A stretch of 5,630 bases of DNA from CAYLLT01 sp964591605 (GTDB taxonomy: Bacteria; Planctomycetota; Phycisphaerae; UBA1845; PWPN01). Shown here in pieces: positions 1 to 4,343 of this stretch. Within the stretch, counting starts at the first letter, position 1, and every line of letters begins with the position of its first letter. The translations under genes were made by a program, and so were the position numbers. A model generated the notes under the pieces. It was given only the letters and a program-made list of their open reading frames with translations. It did not search any database and had not been told where the DNA came from. The stretch lies in contig CAZQEN010000437.1 of the NCBI GenBank assembly GCA_964591605.1, forward strand, positions 1 to 5,630. The letters are read 5' to 3'.

Positions 1-62
1 AGTTCTCATCGGAACATCGCATGGTGGGAAGGCTCAGTGTTCCTCTGGGAGGGTGAATAGAG

Positions 63-1166
63 ATGGGCTACGAGCGGTTATTGACCTGGTCACTCAGTGG
101 CTTGGCGGCCTGCTGGGTAGCCCCCGTATTTGGCCAGCCCTCGTTCCGCGGCATGGGCGATCTGCCCGGCGGGCCGTTCGCCAGCTATGCTTACGGCATC
201 TCGGCGGATGGCAACGTCGTGGTGGGCATGAGCAATCCGGTGAGCCAGGGGGTAGAGGCGACGCGCTGGACGGCCGGCGGCGGACTGGCGGGCCTGGGCG
301 ACCTGCCTGGGGGACTTTATGCGAGCGTCGCCCGCGCGGCCTCGGCCGACGGCTCGGTCATCGTCGGCGGAAGCAGCCTGAGCTTTGATCCCTCGCCGCT
401 GCAACCCAACTACATCGCCACCCGCTGGACCGCCCAGACGGGCCTCGTGCCGCTGGGCGATCTCCCCGGCGGTTACGACTATAGTCTGGCCTATGACGTG
501 TCGGCCGACGGTCAGACCGCCGTCGGCGTGAGCAGCATTGCAGATAATAGGTACGAGGCGTTCCGCTGGACGGAGCAAGGTATGGTCGGCCTGGGCTTCG
601 TGCCGGGGGGATATAACAGTTGGGCTACTGCCGTCTCGGCGGACGGCTCGATGGTGGTCGGCTGGAGCGGACCCCAAGGCGACCCGGTGGCTTTCCGCTG
701 GACGGCCGCCACCGGCATGATGCCGCTGGGCGCCCTGCCGAGACGGCCGGACAGTACTGCCCAGGGGGTCACGCCGGACGGCATGGTGATTGTTGGAGCA
801 AGTTTCGCGGAGGGCGGGACGGCCGAAGCGTTCCGCTGGTCGGCCGCCGATGTCAGCGCGGATGGGTCCATCATCGTGGGCCAGGGTACGACCGCAACGG
901 GGACGGCCGCCACGATCTGGGACGCCCTGCACGGCACCCGCAACTTGAAGGACGTGCTGCTCAGCGACTATGGGCTCGACCTCGCGGGATGGACGCTGTT
1001 CGGAGCACACGCCATCTCCGACGACGGCCGGACGATCGTGGGCCTCGGCAAGAACCCCAACAACCGCGACGAGGGCTGGATCGCCTTCATCCCCGAGCCG
1101 TCGACCCTGTTTCTTCTTGTGTGTGGTTGCGTGTTTTTGCGACGCGGGCGGCGTGCCTTGGCGTGA
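63..1166 (+). CDS. Secreted HAF-repeat protein with C-terminal PEP-CTERM sorting signal
   Basis: A 367-residue exported protein. The N-terminus (1-24) is a signal sequence: Arg5, a hydrophobic stretch 6-23, then VFG before Gln25; it also contains LAAC (14-17), which fits a lipobox. The body is built of degenerate units of about 50 residues: an LGDLPGG-type turn (about 31, 79, 131, 177, 222), an (S/T)xDGxxxVG motif seen seven times (about 47, 94, 147, 192, 237, 265, 319), and a (T/F)RWT/S strand. This matches the HAF-family extracellular repeat. The end has Pro-Glu-Pro (344-346), a hydrophobic segment with two Cys (349-359) and an Arg-rich tail, the PEP-CTERM signal processed by exosortase. 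The start is supported by GGGAGGG at 47-53, nine bases before the ATG. Role unknown: family knowledge suggests a surface or exopolysaccharide-associated protein. No exosortase gene is in view. One repeat, near residues 258-268, is shortened. Confidence 0.9.
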   Translation: MGYERLLTWSLSGLAACWVAPVFGQPSFRGMGDLPGGPFASYAYGISADGNVVVGMSNPVSQGVEATRWTAGGGLAGLGDLPGGLYASVARAASADGSVIVGGSSLSFDPSPLQPNYIATRWTAQTGLVPLGDLPGGYDYSLAYDVSADGQTAVGVSSIADNRYEAFRWTEQGMVGLGFVPGGYNSWATAVSADGSMVVGWSGPQGDPVAFRWTAATGMMPLGALPRRPDSTAQGVTPDGMVIVGASFAEGGTAEAFRWSAADVSADGSIIVGQGTTATGTAATIWDALHGTRNLKDVLLSDYGLDLAGWTLFGAHAISDDGRTIVGLGKNPNNRDEGWIAFIPEPSTLFLLVCGCVFLRRGRRALA

Positions 1167-1223
1167 ACCCCTTCCGTCTTCGCTTTGCGCCGCCGCGACA
1201 GGTGGGCTTCAGGCGCCGTTCGC

Positions 1224-1276
1224 AGCAGGCACACGCCGTGTGCCGTCGTTGCCACGGCACGAGGAGCGTGCCTGCT
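1224..1276. repeat. Long imperfect inverted repeat between convergent HAF gene and tRNA-Asp
   Basis: Two 23-base arms face each other. Left arm (1224-1246): AGCAGGCAC, seven variable bases, GTGCCGT. Right arm (1254-1276), read on the other strand: AGCAGGCAC, seven different bases, GTGCCGT. The fold is a 9-bp outer stem, a 7x7 internal loop, a 7-bp inner stem and a 7-base loop. The left arm can alternatively form its own 7-bp hairpin (1228-1234 with 1238-1244). It lies past the 3' end of both flanking genes, so it could stop transcription in both directions, but no T-tract follows on either strand. Its make-up resembles REP-type intergenic palindromes; family membership is inferred, since only one copy is visible. 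Confidence 0.7.
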
Positions 1277-1292
1277 ACAGGCGGAGGGGAAA

Positions 1293-1366
1293 CGAGGCCG
1301 ACGGGGCTCGAACCCGCAACCTTCGGCGTGACAAGCCGATGCTCTAGCCAATTGAGCTACGGCCCC
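1293..1366 (-). tRNA. tRNA-Asp (anticodon GUC)
   Basis: Read on the minus strand, 74 bases fold into a complete cloverleaf. The acceptor stem GGGGCCG (1360-1366) pairs with CGGCCTC (1294-1300) with one G-U; the discriminator is G (1293), as usual for tRNA-Asp. The D stem is GCTC/GAGC with GG in the loop; the anticodon stem TCGGC/GCCGA closes the loop TTGTCAC, giving anticodon GTC. The variable loop is AGGTT, and the T arm has GCGGG/CCCGT around TTCGAGC. The 3' CCA is not encoded, so it must be added after transcription. A strong promoter lies upstream at 1407-1434. No integrase or duplicated tRNA end is seen, so nothing suggests use as an attachment site. Confidence 0.97.
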
Positions 1367-1406
1367 TTCAGAGCACCGGTAACCGGCTGGCTCAGGGGAG
1401 CCACTC

Positions 1407-1434
1407 ACTATAGTATAAGGCCCGGGGGTGTCAA
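1407..1434 (-). promoter_or_regulatory. Sigma70-type promoter for tRNA-Asp
   Basis: On the minus strand TTGACA (1429-1434) is a perfect -35 box, followed by a 16-base spacer and TATAGT (1407-1412) as the -10 box. The start point would fall near 1400, giving a leader of about 34 bases before the mature tRNA end at 1366. The leader holds small inverted repeats (GGCTC/GAGCC at 1389-1402; CCGGT/ACCGG at 1377-1387) and would be removed by RNase P. The -10 lies inside the perfect palindrome ACTATAGT (1407-1414), so it also reads as a -10 toward the divergent gene at 1451. Confidence 0.85.
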
Positions 1435-1450
1435 GCCGCCGAGCCGAACC

Positions 1451-1927
1451 GTGAATGCCGTCGATGAATTCCAGTTTGAGCAGCCCCGGCCGGTGCAGCG
1501 GTGGTCGTTTTTCAACACGCCGCTGCGGACGTTCCTGGCCGTCATGCTTCCCATCCTGGTGCTGATGGTCCTCCTGGCGGCGTTGCCGGGGGTGCCGACG
1601 GGCATCCGATGGACGGCCGGGGCGGTGATCCTGATTTCGCTCTACGCTCTGTGGCGCGGGTACCTGCACCGCCTCGAGGCGGATGCCGAGGGCATCGCGT
1701 ATCAGACACCCTTCACGCGGCTGGCCATCCCGTGGTCACAGGTGCGGCGAATCGACCGCTACATCCCGCCCGACCGCAACCGGCTCACCCCATATGTCTA
1801 CATCACCCGGCTGGACCATCCGCCGGAAGGCCGTCACATGATCGATCCGGATACGATCCAGCTCCAGGACCGCCCCGGGCTGCTGGAAGCCCTTCAGGAC
1901 CGCTGGAGCCGGTTCACCTCAAACTGA
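1451..1927 (+). CDS. Small two-TM membrane protein with bacterial PH-like domain
   Basis: A predicted 158-residue inner-membrane protein. A short cytoplasmic N-terminus is followed by two hydrophobic helices (about 28-47 and 54-72) and a soluble beta-rich domain (about 74-155). Key stretches are ADAEGIAY (77-84) and an IPWSQVRRID segment (93-102), the pattern of bacterial PH-domain membrane proteins (bPH_2/bPH_6-like), in which a Trp-Ser strand follows the first beta hairpin. Function is unknown; such proteins are generally of uncharacterised role. The GTG at 1451 is the best start because it lies after the divergent tRNA promoter and gives a full N-terminus before the first helix. No clear Shine-Dalgarno sequence precedes it, and GTG at 1493 is an alternative. 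The open frame runs far upstream through the tRNA, but that part is not coding. Its promoter may share the tRNA -10 palindrome. Confidence 0.75.
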   Translation: MNAVDEFQFEQPRPVQRWSFFNTPLRTFLAVMLPILVLMVLLAALPGVPTGIRWTAGAVILISLYALWRGYLHRLEADAEGIAYQTPFTRLAIPWSQVRRIDRYIPPDRNRLTPYVYITRLDHPPEGRHMIDPDTIQLQDRPGLLEALQDRWSRFTSN

Positions 1928-1998
1928 AGCGGTGCACAAACGCCCCAGAGCCTTGACGGACCGGTGCTTATGACCGCCTGGCGCGATCGGCTCCTGTC

Positions 1999-2027
1999 TT
2001 GTCAGAGCCGGCGGCAGGCTGTAGACT
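1999..2027 (+). promoter_or_regulatory. Candidate sigma70-type promoter for the FHA gene
   Basis: TTGTCA (1999-2004) matches the -35 consensus at five of six positions and TAGACT (2022-2027) matches the -10 at four of six, with the ideal 17-base spacer. A start near 2034 would leave a leader of about 80 bases before the ATG at 2114. The rest of the 186-bp gap between the PH-like and FHA genes (1928-2113) shows no other gene and no clear terminator. Confidence 0.45.
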
Positions 2028-2113
2028 CATAAGAGCGGCGCAGGTGTACCCACGTCCGGCGTGCCATGTCGCTGACTCGAGATCTGGCGGACAGTTGAGG
2101 CTTGGCGGGTCCC

Positions 2114-2635
2114 ATGGATGTCACCTTGATCATGTTCAAAGAGAATGGGCAGCGCAAGGACTTCGCGCTCGACCCGGGACAGACGGTGATCGGCCGGCAG
2201 GAGGCGTGCGATCTGCGGATCCCGTTGCCGGAGATCTCGCGCAAGCACACGATGCTGATCGTCTCCGAGAATTCGGTCACGATCCGGGATCTGGGCAGCG
2301 CGAACGGCACCTACGTGAACAACAAGCGCATCACGGAACAGGAGTTGGGCGCCGGTGATCACATCGTGATCGGCCCGATGGTGTTCACGATTCAGATCAA
2401 CGGCGAACCGGCCGACATCCGGCAGGTGCATACCCGGCTCGAACGGCGTGAGCGAAGCTCGGCGAGCGCCGCCTCGGGTGCGTCGGGGTCCAAGAGCGGC
2501 GCGGCGGCTGACGTGCTGGGCGCCGGCGATGAAGAAGACCCCATCCGTGCCCTCGAAGCGCTGGCGGGCAGCGATGACACCGCCACCATCGACATGAGCG
2601 ACTCCTTCCCGAGTCTGAGCGACTCCAAGACATAG
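2114..2635 (+). CDS. FHA-domain protein (phosphothreonine-binding adaptor)
   Basis: A 173-residue soluble protein with one N-terminal forkhead-associated domain (about 3-97) and a flexible acidic tail. The phosphopeptide-binding residues are all present: Gly27-Arg28 (VIGRQ), Ser42-Arg43 with His45 (ISRKH), and Asn64-Gly65-Thr66 in the SANGTYVN loop. FHA domains bind phosphothreonine peptides, so this protein probably acts downstream of Ser/Thr kinases, which planctomycetes have in number; no kinase is in view. The tail (about 108-173) is low in complexity, first Ala/Ser/Gly, then acidic, with DDTATID near residue 154, which could be phosphorylated. Start choice: an in-frame stop at 2096-2098 leaves only TTG 2102 or ATG 2114. 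ATG is preferred, with GAGG 13 bases upstream or the weak GGCGGG 4 bases upstream. It carries no enzymatic domain, and its partner cannot be told from neighbours. Confidence 0.9.
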   Translation: MDVTLIMFKENGQRKDFALDPGQTVIGRQEACDLRIPLPEISRKHTMLIVSENSVTIRDLGSANGTYVNNKRITEQELGAGDHIVIGPMVFTIQINGEPADIRQVHTRLERRERSSASAASGASGSKSGAAADVLGAGDEEDPIRALEALAGSDDTATIDMSDSFPSLSDSKT

Positions 2636-2659
2636 GCCGGGCCTTCGGGCGCGTCGGCC
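2635..2659 (+). terminator. GC-rich hairpin on the FHA stop codon, possible terminator
   Basis: GGCCG (2635-2639) pairs with CGGCC (2655-2659) around an inner GCC/GGC stem (2641-2643 with 2648-2650) capped by a TTCG tetraloop. The first base of the stem is the last base of the TAG stop. Only ATTTCC follows, so the U-tract is short; termination is plausible but not certain. Confidence 0.45.
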
Positions 2660-2764
2660 ATTTCCCCGCGAGCACAGGCAGTCATGTCTGCCCCGTCGTT
2701 GCATACCGGGCTGGCCGCAGAGCTCACAGCGCAGGCGTGGCCCGCAACCCAGGCAGGCAGCTCA

Positions 2765-2867
2765 CGCAGAGACGCCGAGCCCGCAGAGAAACGGATTCGA
2801 GATTTGAAATCTGAGATTTGAGATTTGGGGAGGGCTCGCCCTCTCTGTGTGCTCGGTGAACTCTGTG
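2765..2867. repeat. Composite element: inverted 9-mer arms around heptamer tandem repeats
   Basis: Left arm: CGCAGAG (2765-2771), CGCCGAG (2773-2779), CGCAGAG (2782-2788), spaced 8-9 bases. Centre: five heptamers in register, CGGATTC, GAGATTT, GAAATCT, GAGATTT, GAGATTT (2792-2826); the second and third join as the palindrome AGATTT-G-AAATCT (2800-2812). Right arm: CTCTGTG (2843-2849), CTCGGTG (2852-2858), CTCTGTG (2861-2867), spaced exactly 9. Read on the other strand the right arm is CACAGAG, CACCGAG, CACAGAG, so the arms mirror each other, including the variant middle unit. It resembles degenerate intergenic repeats that I recall from planctomycete-type genomes; copy number here cannot be judged. 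Confidence 0.8.
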
Positions 2868-3017
2868 GCTCGTCTTCATGCGACGCAAGGGTCTGCGGAT
2901 CGTCAGCGTCCGAGCCATGCCGTCTTGAGCGGATCTCCACTGCGGACAAGGGCCCGCCGCGCTGCTCGTTCGCTCGGCTGCCCGGTCGTCGCCTGGCGGG
3001 TCGAAACAGGCGAAACT

Positions 3018-3098
3018 GCGGGTGGGGGGCTTCGGCGATGTACTCATTGCCCCTGCGGCCAAGACACGGGCAGCGGGTACGCTGCCCATGCCACCCGC
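3018..3098. repeat. Three-stem (cruciform-like) intergenic palindrome
   Basis: An outer perfect 8-bp stem, GCGGGTGG (3018-3025) with CCACCCGC (3091-3098), encloses two hairpins. The first, GGGGC (3026-3030) with GCCCC (3049-3053), abuts the outer stem. The second is a perfect 8-bp stem, GGGCAGCG (3068-3075) with CGCTGCCC (3080-3087), and a GGTA loop. The result is a three-way junction of 81 bases. It lies just beyond the cupin 3' end and could help end cupin or FHA transcripts, although no T-tract follows. A REP/MITE-like mobile repeat or a structured RNA are the alternatives. Confidence 0.7.
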
Positions 3099-3125
3099 AA
3101 AATCATCTGGCTCAGACCACCGGGC

Positions 3126-3491
3126 TCAGGCCGGGTCGCGGTGAACGGTGTCGGGGCTGAAGGCGGGCTGGCAGACGGCGATGTACTCGGCGCCCTCCGC
3201 GCCGGGGGTGCTGTACTGGACCCATTCGCCGGCGCGGGCGATGAGGGCCTGCCCGGCGTGCACGTCGAGGCTGCCGCCGCGAAAGGCGACGCGCAGCATG
3301 CCGCGGAGCACGATGGTGTATTCATCAAACTGTGGTGTCTGGCCGGGCTCGACCCAGCCGGAGGGGCTGCGCATGTGGGCGATGCTGACACCGTCGGTTT
3401 GCGAATTCACGCGGCCGACGTATTCGTCGATGAGTTTCGGTTTGTTGCCGGCCGCCTCGATGCGGGTGGGAGCCGGAATCAGCGTAGGCAC
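3126..3491 (-). CDS. Single-domain cupin protein lacking canonical metal ligands
   Basis: A 121-residue protein that folds as one small beta-barrel cupin (about 34-108). Motif 1 is recognisable from Gly45-Trp46 through FDEYTIVLRG (55-64), but the usual His-x-His is replaced by a Gly-Gln-Thr-Pro-Gln stretch (50-54); only the acidic pair Asp56-Glu57 remains. Motif 2 (GQALIARAGEWVQY, 80-93) has Arg86 where Pro is usual and Val/Gln where the metal-binding His is expected. The C-terminus keeps a PAFSPDTVHRD stretch (109-119) that I recall as conserved in this group of unnamed cupins. The substrate is unknown; binding without metal, or an unusual metal site, is inferred. The start is GTG 3491: a strong GGAGG lies 8 bases upstream, whereas an upstream ATG (3563) would overlap yebC and add repeat-derived residues. 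It is the last visible gene of a TPR-yebC-cupin run. Confidence 0.82.
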   Translation of the reverse strand: MPTLIPAPTRIEAAGNKPKLIDEYVGRVNSQTDGVSIAHMRSPSGWVEPGQTPQFDEYTIVLRGMLRVAFRGGSLDVHAGQALIARAGEWVQYSTPGAEGAEYIAVCQPAFSPDTVHRDPA

Positions 3492-3499
3492 GTGGCGAT

Positions 3500-3504
3500 C
3501 CTCC
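3500..3504 (-). promoter_or_regulatory. Ribosome binding site fixing the cupin GTG start
   Basis: GGAGG on the minus strand ends 8 bases before GTG 3491. It decides between that start and the ATG at 3563, which would extend the protein by 24 residues into the heptamer repeat and overlap the yebC stop. Confidence 0.85.
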
Positions 3505-3524
3505 GACGGACCATTTCCCAGGGT

Positions 3525-3549
3525 CGATTTCCGATTTCCGACTGTCGAT
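3525..3549. repeat. Short heptamer tandem repeat between yebC and cupin
   Basis: Units in register with period 7: CGATTTC (3525-3531), CGATTTC (3532-3538), CGACTGT (3539-3545), then CGAT. It sits in the 68-bp gap between the yebC stop and the cupin start, upstream of the cupin Shine-Dalgarno. It has the same period and a similar GATTT core to the central tract at 2792-2826, so both may come from one repeat-generating process. Confidence 0.55.
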
Positions 3550-3559
3550 CGCCCACACA

Positions 3560-4306
3560 TCACGACATGGAGGCCATGACCTCGGACGGGATGTCGAAAT
3601 TGGCGTAGACGTTCTGGACGTCGTCGTGTTCTTCGAGGGTCTCGGTGAGCTGCAGGACTCTCCGGGCGCTTTCGGCATCGAGGGTGATGGTGCTGGAGGG
3701 GACCATGGCCAGCTCGGCCGACTGCGGCTCGATGCCGGCTTTGGCGAGGGCGGCGCGGATGGGCTCGAAGGCGGCCGGCTCGCAGGTGATCTCCCAGACG
3801 TCCTCAGATTGCGAGTAATCGTCCGCCCCGGCGTCGAGGGCGATCGAGGCGATGGTGTCCTCATCGGCGGCCGAGACGGGAACGGAGATCTGGCCCTTCG
3901 AGCTGAACATCCACTTGACGGAGCCCGCGGCCCCGACGCTCCCTCCGCTGCGCTCGAAGATCTTCTTGACCTCGGGGGCGGTGCGGTTGCGGTTGTCGGT
4001 GAGGGCCTCGACGAGGATGGCGATGCCGCCGGGCGCGTAGCCTTCGTAATAGACGGTCTCGTAGTTGGCGCCCTCGGCCCCCCCGCTGCCCTTCTTGATC
4101 GCGTTTTCGATCGTATCCTTGGGCATGTTGGCGGCCTTGGCCTTGTCGATCGCGTAGCGCAGGCTCAGGTTGGCCCCGGGATCGCCGCCGCCCGAGCGCG
4201 CGGCGACGATGATGTTGCGGGCCAGCTTGCTCCAGAGCCGGCCCCGGCGGGCGTCGGTGACGCCCTTCTTGCGCTTGATTCGTGCCCAGTGAGAATGGCC
4301 TGCCAT
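3560..4306 (-). CDS. yebC: YebC/TACO1-family translation factor
   Basis: A 248-residue protein, the usual length of the family. The diagnostic N-terminus is present: MAGHSHW (1-7), a Lys/Arg-rich stretch, and DARRGRLWSKLAR (18-30), followed by RYAIDKAKAANMPKDTIENAIKKG (50-73, the family signature). Domain 2 opens with YEGYAPGGIAILVE (87-100) and LTDNRNRT (102-109), then GSVGAAGSVKWMF (122-134). The C-terminal part (about 140-245) completes the three-domain, cleft-shaped fold. Family members were long annotated as transcription regulators (PmpR); newer work on bacterial YebC and mitochondrial TACO1 indicates a ribosome-associated factor that relieves stalling at proline-rich stretches. The start is supported by AGGAG (4315-4319) 8 bases before the ATG. 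The upstream TPR gene ends 37 bases before, suggesting co-transcription. The common ruvC neighbour is absent from the visible stretch. All family signature blocks look intact. Confidence 0.97.
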   Translation of the reverse strand: MAGHSHWARIKRKKGVTDARRGRLWSKLARNIIVAARSGGGDPGANLSLRYAIDKAKAANMPKDTIENAIKKGSGGAEGANYETVYYEGYAPGGIAILVEALTDNRNRTAPEVKKIFERSGGSVGAAGSVKWMFSSKGQISVPVSAADEDTIASIALDAGADDYSQSEDVWEITCEPAAFEPIRAALAKAGIEPQSAELAMVPSSTITLDAESARRVLQLTETLEEHDDVQNVYANFDIPSEVMASMS

Positions 4307-4343
4307 GTTGACTGCTCCTGCGATTCCCTGATCCGCTGACGCG

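Larger units (their letters stand above)
2636..3125. other. Convergent 490-bp spacer without a credible gene
   Basis: This stretch separates the 3' ends of the FHA gene (+) and the cupin gene (-). It holds the hairpin at the FHA stop, a composite 9-mer/7-mer repeat (2765-2867) and a three-stem palindrome (3018-3098). Frames that stay open across it on either strand translate the repeats into low-complexity Arg/Ser/His-rich text with no family likeness and no ribosome-binding site, so I do not call a gene. Between the two repeats (about 2868-3017) I see only a short direct repeat, CGAAAC at 3002-3007 and 3011-3016, and nothing recognisable. Confidence 0.7.

Noticed and set aside
90..1010. Long open frame on the minus strand opposite the HAF gene
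   Set aside because: It is an antisense shadow of a high-GC gene; its translation is low-complexity Arg/Ala/Gly/Pro text with no family motifs, while the plus strand shows clear repeats and signals.
1111..1166. GCGT-rich repeats over the end of the HAF gene
   Set aside because: TTGCG occurs twice 10 bases apart, but the stretch is explained by coding for the hydrophobic and Arg-rich PEP-CTERM tail; too short to call a repeat.
1222..1366. tRNA-Asp as an attachment site of an integrated element
   Set aside because: No integrase and no second copy of the tRNA 3' end are in the window; the repeat beside it has no match to the tRNA sequence.
620..1450. Upstream extension of the PH-like gene into the tRNA and HAF region
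   Set aside because: The frame is open but crosses the tRNA antisense and the HAF gene; residues before GTG 1451 have no domain likeness, and the divergent tRNA promoter lies between.
2757..2870. CRISPR array reading of the periodic units
   Set aside because: Units are 7-9 bp without spacers of typical length, degenerate, and no cas gene is nearby.
2724..3089. 121-codon minus-strand open frame in the convergent spacer
   Set aside because: Its residues are largely the translated 9-mer and 7-mer repeats; such small hypothetical proteins are a usual annotation artefact of these repeats.
2847..3608. 253-codon plus-strand open frame across the spacer and the cupin
   Set aside because: It translates repeats and the antisense of the cupin, has no ribosome-binding site, and conflicts with the well-supported minus-strand cupin.
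3626..4339. 237-codon plus-strand open frame opposite yebC
   Set aside because: Glycine/Asp/Leu-rich shadow of yebC, whose conserved signature on the minus strand is unmistakable.
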